Assembly: GCF_913566895.1 (NCBI RefSeq)
Contig: NZ_CAJYCN010000011.1
Span: 34,323-98,322, forward strand
Reading direction: 5' to 3'
DNA from: Listeria ilorinensis
GTDB taxonomy: Bacteria > Bacillota > Bacilli > Lactobacillales > Listeriaceae
DNA: 64,000 bases
Part shown: positions 10,156 through 17,779 of the stretch, in pieces
Numbering within the stretch: the first letter of the stretch is position 1
Layout of the letters: each line of letters starts with the position of its first letter
The notes under the pieces: model-generated
Databases searched by the model: none
What the model was told of the DNA's origin: nothing
The model's input: the letters and a program-made list of their open reading frames with translations, nothing else
Program-made: the position numbers and the translations under genes

Positions 10156-10217
10156 TCATTCAGACAAAATTTTTTAGCATTCATTTCGATAAACCTGATT
10201 GTGTATGAGAAGCGAGC

Positions 10218-10246
10218 ATTATAATATAGAAGAAATTATCTTCTAT
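10218..10246 (-). promoter_or_regulatory. pdhA -10 box overlapped by palindrome 1
   Basis: The minus strand has TATAAT (10218-10223), and the presumed spacer and -35 region are occupied by a perfect inverted repeat: ATAGAAGA (10226-10233), 5-nt centre, TCTTCTAT (10239-10246). The -35 sequence itself is poor (ATAGAA), which suggests that a protein bound at the palindrome controls the promoter. The regulator is unknown. Confidence 0.45.
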
Positions 10247-10263
10247 GCTGTTAACCATTTGGT

Positions 10264-10282
10264 AAGATTTTGATAAAATCTT
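10264..10282. promoter_or_regulatory. Palindrome 2 upstream of pdhA
   Basis: AAGATTTT (10264-10271), GAT, AAAATCTT (10275-10282): a perfect 8-bp inverted repeat, 17 bp upstream of palindrome 1 and followed by CTAT. Candidate operator or activator site for the pdh operon; it could instead fold in a longer leader RNA. Confidence 0.4.
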
Positions 10283-10620
10283 CTATTTGAGCCCTATAAA
10301 CGTTACTTATTTTGACTAATTCCCCTTGGTTGGCTGTTGAAACATCTTTGTTTTGTGAAACGCATGTTACTTTGCACGAAATTCACAAACTCTCCATTTA
10401 ATCATAGCCGTCATCACCGCTGAAACTGTTTTAATCAAAATCATAAAGTTTATTAATACACCAATCTTCTCTTTTAATTTACATGATGCTATAGAAGAAG
10501 TCAACATTCTGAATCGAGTTATTTTTATCGCTTACAATCGCTTAAAAAGGTAAAACATTCGCATTCTATAGCTGTATTAGAATTCCCCCATCCCTCTTCA
10601 TTCTGTTATATAATATAGCA

Positions 10621-10697
10621 ACCAATTGATTATCACACACATACGCATCCCCTTTTTCAGTTACAGATAATGTTTGTGAAATCACAAACATTTTTTT
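10621..10697 (+). ncRNA. Possible small RNA ending at an orphan terminator
   Basis: TATAAT at 10609-10614 (no good -35) would start a transcript near 10621 that ends at the hairpin 10669-10692 plus U-run, giving about 77 nt. There is no ORF with a ribosome binding site in it. The evidence is the terminator without a gene; the 5' end is a guess. Confidence 0.25.
10669..10697 (+). terminator. Orphan intrinsic terminator upstream of def
   Basis: AATGTTTGTG (10669-10678), AAAT loop, CACAAACATT (10683-10692), overlapping a run of seven T (10691-10697). A 10-bp perfect stem oriented on the plus strand, with no protein gene upstream on that strand back to 10108. Confidence 0.65.
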
Positions 10698-10711
10698 ATT
10701 TTTATATCATT

Positions 10712-10739
10712 GATTAACCGAATTTTTTTATAGTTAATC
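10712..10739. repeat. Inverted repeat in the pdhA-def region
   Basis: GATTAAC (10712-10718) and GTTAATC (10733-10739) enclose a T-rich loop; the CCGAA next to the left arm could alternatively pair with TTCGG at 10749-10753. Meaning unknown. Confidence 0.3.
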
Positions 10740-10854
10740 CAAAAAATGTTCGGATTAAGAGTTTGCCTATTTTTAACAAATACGCCAAAAGCCCTACTTG
10801 ATTCTCTTCCCCTCACCTTTCTCAGTCTCTCTTGTTCCCTTTTTTGTTTGGATT

Positions 10855-10863
10855 TGTTAAAAT
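10855..10863 (+). promoter_or_regulatory. Extended -10 promoter for def
   Basis: TGTTAAAAT, a TGn-extended -10, 38 nt before the def start codon; no convincing -35. Confidence 0.45.
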
Positions 10864-10900
10864 AAATAATAAGAAAGAAATGAACAGGAGAGATTTAGCA

Positions 10901-11452
10901 GTGCTATTAATGAAAGATATCGTGCGGGAGGGGCACCCTGCCCTTCGTGAAGTAGCCACAGAAGTTTCTTTTCCGCTGACTGAAGAAGAAAAAAACCTCG
11001 GGCAAGAAATGCTTCAATTCCTAAAAAACAGCCAAGATGATGAACTGGCGGAAAAGTATGGTTTACGCGGCGGCGTTGGACTAGCTGCACCTCAACTCGC
11101 AGTCACAAAACGAATTATCGCCATTCATGTACCTGATGAAAATGAAAAGTATGATAGTTATGTTCTTTATAATCCAAAAATCCGGAGCCATTCTGTACAA
11201 CAAGCATGTCTTGCGGGCGGCGAAGGTTGTCTTTCTGTTGATCGCGAAGTACCAGGCTACGTGGTACGCAGTGAGCGGATTACGGTGGAAGCTTTTGATG
11301 AAATGGGCAAGCCTTTCAAACTTCGCCTTCGGGACTATCCGGCGATTGTAGTCCAACATGAAATTGATCACTTAAACGGTATCATGTTTTATGACCATAT
11401 CAACAAAGAGAATCCAGCCTACTTGCCGGAAGACGTGGACGTATTAGGCTAA
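10901..11452 (+). CDS. def: Peptide deformylase
   Basis: Cytosolic Fe/Zn hydrolase that removes the N-formyl group from nascent proteins; 183 aa, Gram-positive type 2 deformylase. Motif 1 GVGLAAPQ (about residues 54-61), motif 2 EGCLSVD (about 109-115) and the metal-binding HEIDHLNG (about 153-160) are all present. I chose GTG 10901, with AGGAGA upstream; this gives the usual start ([16 protein letters not shown]). The longer frame from 10832 lacks a ribosome binding site. The gene is divergent from pdhA and has its own terminator. Confidence 0.95.
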   Translation: MLLMKDIVREGHPALREVATEVSFPLTEEEKNLGQEMLQFLKNSQDDELAEKYGLRGGVGLAAPQLAVTKRIIAIHVPDENEKYDSYVLYNPKIRSHSVQQACLAGGEGCLSVDREVPGYVVRSERITVEAFDEMGKPFKLRLRDYPAIVVQHEIDHLNGIMFYDHINKENPAYLPEDVDVLG

Positions 11453-11457
11453 AAATG

Positions 11458-11491
11458 ACAGAACCGACTGCTCTTTCGGTTCTGTTTTTTT
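11458..11491 (+). terminator. Terminator after def
   Basis: ACAGAACCGA (11458-11467) pairs with TCGGTTCTGT (11476-11485) and is followed by T8. Confidence 0.9.
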
Positions 11492-11508
11492 AAAAGGGGA
11501 GATTTAAA

Positions 11509-12519
11509 GTGGATCGTTACGATAGACAAATGCGCGTCGCTGAGATTGGTCACTCTGGCCAGCAAAAAATAAAAGCTTCTCGTATTCTTATTGTCGGGGT
11601 CGGCGCAATCGGAAGTCATGTGGCTGATACTCTTGTTCGGATGGGCGTGGAAGATATCGTACTAATCGATCGAGATTTTGTTGAGCTTACAAATTTGCAG
11701 CGACAAACACTTTTTACGGAGGAGGATGTTGCCGAAAGACTACCCAAAGCGGTTGCAGCGAAGATCCATCTAAAAAAAATCAACCACCATGTAGCCATTA
11801 CCGCAGTAGTGGATGAATTAACGGAAGCTTGGTTAACTGCACAACTTACGCAAAATCAACGGACTTTTATTTTTGATTGTACAGATAATTTTGCTGTTCG
11901 CCGCCTGATCAATCAGGTCTGTCTTCTGCATCACATTCCTTGGATATTTGCTTCATGTGCAGGTAACTTTGCTAATGTCCTGCCAATCGTACCTGGTGAA
12001 ACTGCTTGTCTGACTTGCCTAATCGGCGAGTTGCCGCAAGTCAATGAAGCGAGCTGCGAGCTGATTGGTGTGAACGGAGCGCTTTTGCCAATGCTTGCAG
12101 GTATAGTTACAGCTTTATTTGTTCGCATGATAGTTGATCAAACATTTAAAGCAGGCAATTATTACCAGCTAGACGCCTGGCACTTATCCACTACTAGATT
12201 TCAAGTTCCAAAAAGAACCCATTGTTCCACCTGCGGGGATGGAGCAAAACCGCAGACTGCTATGTTTTCCGATCAGCCAATTGTCTTATGCGGGCGAGAA
12301 ACCGTTCAATTTCGCCTGCCAGATCGTCAAGCAGCTGATTTCCAGTTGTTACAACAACGGCTTACAGCAGAAAAGCGGCCATTCCGCCAGAATCCTTATC
12401 TTATCAGTTTTCACTATGACGACTTAACCTTCTCTGTTTTCCAAAACGGTCGCGTACTCCTCCATGGTACCAGTGACCTTCATCAAGCAAAAAAAGCCTA
12501 TCATTACTTTTTTGAATAG
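11509..12519 (+). CDS. moeB: MoeB/ThiF-type adenylyltransferase
   Basis: E1-like enzyme that adenylates the C-terminus of a ubiquitin-like sulfur carrier (MoaD in molybdopterin synthesis, or ThiS). The nucleotide-binding GVGAIGSHVADTLVRMGV (about 30-47), the LIDRDFVELTNLQRQ segment (about 52-66), the DCTDNFAVRR block, and two CxxC zinc pairs (CLTC and CSTC) are visible. There is no rhodanese domain; an extra ~85 residues follow the second zinc pair. GTG start with GGGGAG upstream. Next to moaB, but moaD and moaE are absent nearby, so the sulfur carrier must be encoded elsewhere. Confidence 0.85.
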   Translation: MDRYDRQMRVAEIGHSGQQKIKASRILIVGVGAIGSHVADTLVRMGVEDIVLIDRDFVELTNLQRQTLFTEEDVAERLPKAVAAKIHLKKINHHVAITAVVDELTEAWLTAQLTQNQRTFIFDCTDNFAVRRLINQVCLLHHIPWIFASCAGNFANVLPIVPGETACLTCLIGELPQVNEASCELIGVNGALLPMLAGIVTALFVRMIVDQTFKAGNYYQLDAWHLSTTRFQVPKRTHCSTCGDGAKPQTAMFSDQPIVLCGRETVQFRLPDRQAADFQLLQQRLTAEKRPFRQNPYLISFHYDDLTFSVFQNGRVLLHGTSDLHQAKKAYHYFFE

Positions 12520-12532
12520 AGGTGCTTACATT

Positions 12533-13027
12533 ATGGAAATCACGGATTTTCATGCCGTCCGCTGTGCCATCTTAACAATCAGTGACACAAGGTCACTTGA
12601 AAACGATCAAAGCGGCAAATATTTGGCAGAAAAACTTACTGAACATCAGCATCATCTTGTTGAACATGCAATTTGCCGAGATGAACCCGATCAGATCAAT
12701 CATCAGATTAACCGCCTTTTAGAGATGCAGCCTTTTTGCTTGATTACAACAGGTGGTACTGGACTGGCAAAACGTGATGTCACTTATGAGACGCTTAGGC
12801 AGCGCATCAAGCAAGAAATCCCCGGCTTCGGTGAACTTTTTCGGATGCTAAGTTATAAGGAAGTCGGCAGTCGTGCAATGGTTTCCCGCGCTTTTGCTGG
12901 CTTCACAGAAGAGAACGTGCTGCTTTTTGTCCTTCCTGGTTCGAAAAACGCTTGTCAAACGGCACTCGAAAACTTGATTTTACCCGAATTGCCTCATCTG
13001 TTTGTTGAACGAACAAAAAAAGGCTAA
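12533..13027 (+). CDS. moaB: Molybdenum cofactor biosynthesis protein MoaB
   Basis: MogA/MoaB family molybdopterin adenylyltransferase, 164 aa. The opening strand CAILTISDTRS, the active-site loop LITTGGTGLAKRDVT (about residues 75-89) and LFVLPGSKNACQTALENLILPEL near the C-terminus are diagnostic. ATG 12533 has GAGGTG upstream and lies 13 nt after moeB, so the two are co-transcribed. A long bidirectional terminator separates it from modA. The other moa genes, moeA and mobB are not present between moaB and modA. Confidence 0.9.
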   Translation: MEITDFHAVRCAILTISDTRSLENDQSGKYLAEKLTEHQHHLVEHAICRDEPDQINHQINRLLEMQPFCLITTGGTGLAKRDVTYETLRQRIKQEIPGFGELFRMLSYKEVGSRAMVSRAFAGFTEENVLLFVLPGSKNACQTALENLILPELPHLFVERTKKG

Positions 13028-13083
13028 AAGGCAAATGGGCTAAGGTGAAAAAGATTCTTCTCACCTTAGCCCATTTGCCTTTT
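13026..13083. terminator. Long bidirectional terminator between moaB and modA
   Basis: A perfect 23-bp stem, 13026-13048 with 13061-13083, including GGCAAATGGGCTAAGGTGA, separated by a 12-nt loop. T-runs flank it on both strands, and it overlaps both stop codons. Confidence 0.92.
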
Positions 13084-13855
13084 ATTTAACAGGTTGAAAG
13101 CCGTGCTTTTGCAAAATTTTTTGGCCATCTTTTGATACCATGTACGCCATAAACTTTTGGACAATTTTTTGATGTTGGCTATCTGTGATAACTCCGGAAT
13201 AATAACCGATTTCTGTATGTAAATCTTCTGGTACTCGTTGCACAATTTTCACATCTGAGCTGATTGCGGCATCCGTTTGATAAACAAAACCAAGAGTTGC
13301 ATTACCGCTCGCCACATAAGACAAGACCTGACGCACATCAGAGCCAAAAACAAGTTGTTCCTGTACCGTTTCGAAAAGCCCCAGCGAATCAATCGTTTCT
13401 TTGGCATAAGCCCCCGCTGGAACAGATTCTGGATCTCCCATAGCAATTTGGTCTGCCTGCATAAGCGCCTTTTTTAAATCAGCATTTACCGGCTTTGCAT
13501 CCTTTGGTTGAATCAATACCAGACTATTTGTGGCAAATTTTACTTTCTCTTTCGCTAAATCTTTTTCCACAAGTGCATCCATATCTTGCTCGCTCGCAAA
13601 TAAAACCCCATCAATCGGTGCCCCATTTTTTACCCGCTCACGAATCTGCCCTGAAGCCGCATAGTCAATAGTCAGCTTAATAGAAGGATTTTCTTTTTCA
13701 AAATTTCTCCGTATTTCCTCAATGGATTCTTTTAAACTAGCAGCAGCTGAGAGATGGATCTTAGCTGGTTCGCTCACACCCTCTTTTTCTCCATTTGCGC
13801 CACACCCTGTAAGAAGTACTGCTATAGCACTTATAATCAGCAGGATCTTTTTCAT
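13082..13855 (-). CDS. modA: Molybdate-binding lipoprotein ModA
   Basis: Substrate-binding lipoprotein of the molybdate ABC transporter, 257 aa, anchored outside the membrane. The signal peptide ends in a lipobox LLTGC (Cys18). The mature part has the ModA pattern: HLSAAASLKESIEEI (oxyanion-binding Ser), DYAASGQIRERVKNGAPIDG, MGDPESVPAGAYAKE and GFVYQTDA. It is divergent from modBC across about 115 bp. The gene is convergent with moaB. Confidence 0.93.
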   Translation of the reverse strand: MKKILLIISAIAVLLTGCGANGEKEGVSEPAKIHLSAAASLKESIEEIRRNFEKENPSIKLTIDYAASGQIRERVKNGAPIDGVLFASEQDMDALVEKDLAKEKVKFATNSLVLIQPKDAKPVNADLKKALMQADQIAMGDPESVPAGAYAKETIDSLGLFETVQEQLVFGSDVRQVLSYVASGNATLGFVYQTDAAISSDVKIVQRVPEDLHTEIGYYSGVITDSQHQKIVQKFMAYMVSKDGQKILQKHGFQPVK

Positions 13856-13889
13856 TTTATTCCCCCTTACCCTCTTATTTTACTTAAGT

Positions 13890-13919
13890 TTGACAAGCTT
13901 TACCAGTGTTGTTCATAAT
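13890..13919 (+). promoter_or_regulatory. Promoter for modBC-mobA
   Basis: Consensus TTGACA (13890-13895), 18-nt spacer, CATAAT (13914-13919). A CGTATACG palindrome overlaps the expected start site (about 13924-13931) and could be a regulator site. Confidence 0.65.
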
Positions 13920-13970
13920 AGAAACGTATACGCTTATTTTTAGCGGAAGATTCTATTTGGAGGCGTTCTT

Positions 13971-14642
13971 ATGTTTACTTCGGTTTGGCATTCTGTTTTG
14001 GTGGCGATAACTTCCACTTTTTTTGCTCTGATTGTGATGCTTCCGGTCAGTTATTATTTTGCCAATCGAAAATCGCGTCTGCAATTACCCGTTGAAACTT
14101 TGATTTTACTGCCGCTCGTTCTTCCCCCGACAGTTGTCGGTTTAATCCTGCTTACTATTTTGGGTAAAAATGATTGGTTAGGTAGTTTTATCTGGCAGAC
14201 ATTTGATTTCAGCTTTATTTTCACCTTGGCTGGGGCTGTGATCGCAACAACAATCATTATTTTACCGATCATGTATCAAGGATTAAAAGCTGCTTTTCTA
14301 TCGATTGATCATGATCTAGTTGCTGCTGCTGAAACACTTTCTGCAAGTCCCAAGCAAATTTTTCTACATGTGATTATCCCCAATTGCTGGCAGCCCATCT
14401 TAGCGGGGTTGTTACTTAGTTTTTGCCGTGCCATGGGCGAATTTGGGGCGACATTGATGGTGGCTGGATATATTGAGGAAAAAACTGATACAATCGCTTC
14501 CAGTATTTATTTTATGGTTCAGCAAGGTGATATGCAAACAGCGATTTTTTTAGGCATCCTAAATGTTGCAATCGGTGTTTTTGCCTTGCTTATCATACAC
14601 TTGCTAACGGTACGTCAAAGCCAGCTTTTAAGGAGGAAATAG
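13971..14642 (+). CDS. modB: Molybdate ABC transporter permease ModB
   Basis: Membrane subunit of the molybdate importer, 223 aa with about five or six helices. The LPLVLPPTVVGLILL segment after TM1-TM2 and the cytoplasmic EAA loop AAAETLSASPKQIFLHVIIPNCWQPILAG, followed by RAMGEFGATLMVAG, are typical of ModB/CysT permeases and form the contact with ModC. ATG 13971 has TTGGAGG upstream. modC follows after one nucleotide. Confidence 0.93.
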   Translation: MFTSVWHSVLVAITSTFFALIVMLPVSYYFANRKSRLQLPVETLILLPLVLPPTVVGLILLTILGKNDWLGSFIWQTFDFSFIFTLAGAVIATTIIILPIMYQGLKAAFLSIDHDLVAAAETLSASPKQIFLHVIIPNCWQPILAGLLLSFCRAMGEFGATLMVAGYIEEKTDTIASSIYFMVQQGDMQTAIFLGILNVAIGVFALLIIHLLTVRQSQLLRRK

Positions 14643-14643
14643 C

Positions 14644-15294
14644 ATGAGTTTAGTTTGTGATTTTACAAAACAAATGCCATTCAATAGTTTAGAAATCAAG
14701 TTTACCTTTCAAGCGTCGATTACAGCGATCATGGGGGCGAGTGGTGCTGGAAAAACCACCCTATTTGGCTGTATCAGTGGTTTAACTCGTATTGACAGTG
14801 GCTCGATCATGTTTGATGGGAAGGCATGGGATGACCAGAAAATCGCGCTACATCTGCCAGCTTCCGAACGAAAAGTCGGCTACCTTTTTCAAAATCTAGC
14901 CCTATTTCCGAATATGAATGTTTATCAAAATATCGCATTTGGCTTAAAAATGCAAAAGCTGTCAAAAAAAGACATTGAACTGCGTGTGCGGCAAATCAGT
15001 GATTATTTGAAAATCACCCACCTTCTTTATTCATCGGTTCAAAAACTTTCTGGTGGTGAAAAGCAACGTGTTGCCATGGCGCGCGCAATGATCACCGAAC
15101 CTCGGTTACTACTTTTAGATGAACCGTTTAATGGTCTTGATGAAGAAACCCGTGAAATTTGCATGGAGCTAGTTCGACAAATGGCAGATGATTTTAAAAT
15201 TCCGGTCATTTTTGTGACACATTATAGTTCAGAAGCAAGAAAAATGACCAATGAAATTTTGGTGATGAAAAATGGAACACTTACAACCTCTTGA
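14644..15294 (+). CDS. modC: Molybdate ABC transporter ATPase ModC
   Basis: ATP-binding subunit of ModABC, 216 aa. Walker A GASGAGKTT (31-39), Q-loop LFQNLALFPN, signature LSGGEKQRVAMARA, Walker B LLLLDEPFNGLDEE and the switch His in FVTHYSSEA are all present. It lacks the C-terminal TOBE/mop domain of enterobacterial ModC, so it is a short form without the molybdate-sensing part. AAGGAGG precedes the ATG. Its 3' end overlaps mobA by 23 nt, showing tight coupling. Confidence 0.93.
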   Translation: MSLVCDFTKQMPFNSLEIKFTFQASITAIMGASGAGKTTLFGCISGLTRIDSGSIMFDGKAWDDQKIALHLPASERKVGYLFQNLALFPNMNVYQNIAFGLKMQKLSKKDIELRVRQISDYLKITHLLYSSVQKLSGGEKQRVAMARAMITEPRLLLLDEPFNGLDEETREICMELVRQMADDFKIPVIFVTHYSSEARKMTNEILVMKNGTLTTS

Positions 15295-15844
15295 TCGAGT
15301 AGGTATTCTTTTGGCTGGGGGACATTCAGTACGATTTGGCGAGGATAAAGCTTTTTATAAAAATTCAGATGATACGTCGACATGGGTGGAAAATGCAGCG
15401 GCAATCATGCTTCCATTATGTGATAAGGTGATTATTTCAACTAATAAAGGACAATTCAGTCGAATGAATCAACTTTTTGTACAGGAAGCTCGTGTCGAAG
15501 TGGTGAAGGATTTAGCTGGACTGGAAGACTATGGCCCGATTGGTGGATTATATGCAGCGAGCAAACAGATAGAGGCTCCTACTTGTTTACTATTAGCAGT
15601 AGATTACCCTTTCATGACAAGCGATATATTAGCTCAACTAGTGACCACACCAAACTGTTATGCTTCCACATCTGGTCAGCGTCATTATCTGATCGCCCAT
15701 CTACCTAATTTTCAAGCAGCTATCGAACCACTCATTCAATCCCGTGAGCACCGCGTTCGAATACTACTGGAAAATCTAAAAACTTCTCCACTAGACTTCC
15801 CACCATCTCGAGCCTTCACAAATCAAAATCAAAAAGAAGATTGA
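15272..15844 (+). CDS. mobA: Molybdenum cofactor guanylyltransferase MobA
   Basis: Nucleotidyltransferase that attaches GMP to Mo-molybdopterin. The N-terminal motif ILLAGGHSVRFGEDKA (12-27) matches LAGGxSxRxGxDKA, and DYGPIGGLYAA and LLAVDYPFMT (metal-binding Asp) follow. 190 aa, normal. It starts inside modC with GGTGATG as ribosome binding site. Because it makes the bis-MGD form, its presence suggests a DMSO-reductase-family molybdoenzyme such as formate dehydrogenase or nitrate reductase elsewhere. Confidence 0.88.
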   Translation: MEHLQPLDRVGILLAGGHSVRFGEDKAFYKNSDDTSTWVENAAAIMLPLCDKVIISTNKGQFSRMNQLFVQEARVEVVKDLAGLEDYGPIGGLYAASKQIEAPTCLLLAVDYPFMTSDILAQLVTTPNCYASTSGQRHYLIAHLPNFQAAIEPLIQSREHRVRILLENLKTSPLDFPPSRAFTNQNQKED

Positions 15845-15859
15845 CTCAATATGAAAAGA

Positions 15860-15930
15860 AGAAGCGAACCTCATGCAGTGGCCATTTTAAGCAATGGCTC
15901 GAATGCTTGATGTTCGCTTCTCTTATTTTC
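15860..15930 (+). terminator. Terminator after modBC-mobA
   Basis: AGAAGCGAAC (15860-15869) pairs with GTTCGCTTCT (15912-15921), with a second inner stem around CCATTttaagcAATGG; TCTTATTTTC follows. Confidence 0.75.
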
Positions 15931-15973
15931 CATTTATTCGATTGACATTTTTTTATGTTTCAAGCTCATCTTG

Positions 15974-17446
15974 TTATATACGTTGAAATCTGCTTGGTTG
16001 AACAGGAATCTTTTCATCTGTTAAAAACCAACCCGTGGGAAAATCAACATACGCATAATCAAACTCATCCAGCGGTTTAGGTAAGACTAATACAACTTTG
16101 TTTCCATCGATCCGATAGGGCACTGTTTCCTCTTTGGCCAAAATCACTTTATCCCCGTATGCTTTCAACTGTCTAGTCGAACGGCAAATCAGTTCAATTT
16201 CTGTATTTGTCCAGCGGCTAATCTCAAAATACGGCGTATCCAAGTGACCGTTTTGATAAAGAAGCTCCCAAATAAACTGACCGGTTCGCTCGCCAAAAGC
16301 TTTTTTACAGGTTGGATGTACATTGTAAGCTTCACCTTGATCAATAAATGGAATCAACGTTACATTTGCTGTCTCTTGACAAATTTGCCACTGACGAGCA
16401 CGTAATTCTGCCCAGCTGCCCTGCGCCGTTTCCAGATAGCCTGGTAAGCCTATCACAAAAATTGGAAGTGCAGTATCATCAAACATTTGGCGTAACTGGT
16501 CAATCATTCCAGCTAACAGTAAATCATAAAGGCTGGCATTTTTCGTATCTTCCTCGCCCTGATACCATATCGCTGCTTTGATCGTACAACCAGTCAAATG
16601 TTCCAACATATGATGATAAAGACCAGCGGGGCGTTGATAACTTGAATAGGTCATTGGAGGCGGCCATGGTGTATGTCCGATTTCCTGCTTCATTACCGCC
16701 GCCTCTTCGCCCGGATGCTCTGCCATCCAGGTTTCTTTGATCCCCTGATAAGCCGTAAGTCGCTCCATATATTCCGCTTCTAGCTGAGCTGCCTCAGCTT
16801 TCGTCTGATTTTCCAGAATGGCTTGAAATGGCTGTAAGAAATGTTCATCAAGAGTGTGATTTGCTTGAAGTTTTTCTTCACTGAGCCAAGCTGCAGCTGG
16901 AGTACCGCCCTTATAGCAACCAATTAGACCGATTGGTACATCAGGATTCTTAGCGCCTAGATAAGCTGCTAAATAATAGCCGAGTGCAGACATTTCCTGA
17001 ACTGTATCCGCGTCCACTTTTTGCCAGTGATTCTTCGTAATTTCAGCCGGGATAGATGCCTCTGCATCTTGATAGATCACTTCTGGCACTATATAATAAC
17101 GAACATCATTTTGTAATGTTGCCGGATTATACGTACCTCCGTTCTCTAAAAACGTGAAAGCAACGTTGGACTGACCGCTCAGCAGATAAACATCTCCATA
17201 ACAGACATCCGCCAATACTACTTCACCAGCAGTAGAGGCCAAGCAGATTGTTTCTGTCTCGCCCTTCGTCTTGCCCGGAAAAGTCAGCTGCCATTTTCCC
17301 TCTACAACGACCGTTTTATAGGTCTCAGCCCCACGAGTAAAACTGATAACGGTATCATTTGAGCCGGTACCATAAAGATTCACTTCACGATCGCGCTGCA
17401 AAATCATACCTTTCGTAAAAATCTCAGCCAACTGAAAGTCTATCAT
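15974..17446 (-). CDS. SGNH-type carbohydrate acetylesterase (sialate O-acetylesterase family)
   Basis: A 490-aa SASA-family SGNH hydrolase without a signal peptide, so probably intracellular. An N-terminal beta-rich domain (1-85) precedes the catalytic domain: nucleophile block YLLSGQSNVAF (Ser near 93), the WYQGEEDT motif, and the catalytic HPTCKK His. A C-terminal beta-sandwich follows. It removes O-acetyl groups from sugars; placement behind a PTS suggests de-acetylation of an imported glycoside phosphate. It is last in the IIB-IIC-IIA-esterase operon, 3 nt after IIA. It is not necessarily specific for sialic acid. Confidence 0.82.
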   Translation of the reverse strand: MIDFQLAEIFTKGMILQRDREVNLYGTGSNDTVISFTRGAETYKTVVVEGKWQLTFPGKTKGETETICLASTAGEVVLADVCYGDVYLLSGQSNVAFTFLENGGTYNPATLQNDVRYYIVPEVIYQDAEASIPAEITKNHWQKVDADTVQEMSALGYYLAAYLGAKNPDVPIGLIGCYKGGTPAAAWLSEEKLQANHTLDEHFLQPFQAILENQTKAEAAQLEAEYMERLTAYQGIKETWMAEHPGEEAAVMKQEIGHTPWPPPMTYSSYQRPAGLYHHMLEHLTGCTIKAAIWYQGEEDTKNASLYDLLLAGMIDQLRQMFDDTALPIFVIGLPGYLETAQGSWAELRARQWQICQETANVTLIPFIDQGEAYNVHPTCKKAFGERTGQFIWELLYQNGHLDTPYFEISRWTNTEIELICRSTRQLKAYGDKVILAKEETVPYRIDGNKVVLVLPKPLDEFDYAYVDFPTGWFLTDEKIPVQPSRFQRI

Positions 17447-17449
17447 AAA

Positions 17450-17764
17450 TCATGCCTCCATTTTCTGATAAATACGCAGAAATTTTTCTGCTAAGTCAAT
17501 CGTCGTATTGGCTGCCATAAAATGATCCTGTGCATGGATCAATAATATTGTTTTTTCTAGCATTTCGCCATTCATTTCTGCTGTCAGCATGTCAGTTTGA
17601 ATCTTGTGTGCCTGGTGAAGCTCTTTTCTACTCGCTTTTAAACCAGCTGCAGCTTCTTCAAGCTCTCCATTCTCCGCTTTTCCGATTGCTTCCATCGCCT
17701 TTGATTTGGCGTTTCCAGCAATAAAAATCAACTGCATGGCTTGCTCAAGTGTTTGTTCATTCAT
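17450..17764 (-). CDS. PTS EIIA, lactose/cellobiose family
   Basis: Soluble PTS IIA subunit of the Lac family, about 104 aa, all-helical trimer. The phosphorylated His lies in LLIHAQDHFMAA (near residue 77), and the first helix LEQAMQLIFIAGNAKSKAMEA is typical. It passes phosphate from HPr to the IIB subunit. The ATG at 17764 (second Met of the frame) has AAGGA about 9 nt upstream. Order in the operon is IIB, IIC, IIA, esterase. Confidence 0.9.
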   Translation of the reverse strand: MNEQTLEQAMQLIFIAGNAKSKAMEAIGKAENGELEEAAAGLKASRKELHQAHKIQTDMLTAEMNGEMLEKTILLIHAQDHFMAANTTIDLAEKFLRIYQKMEA

Positions 17765-17779
17765 CACTAAAATTCCTTC

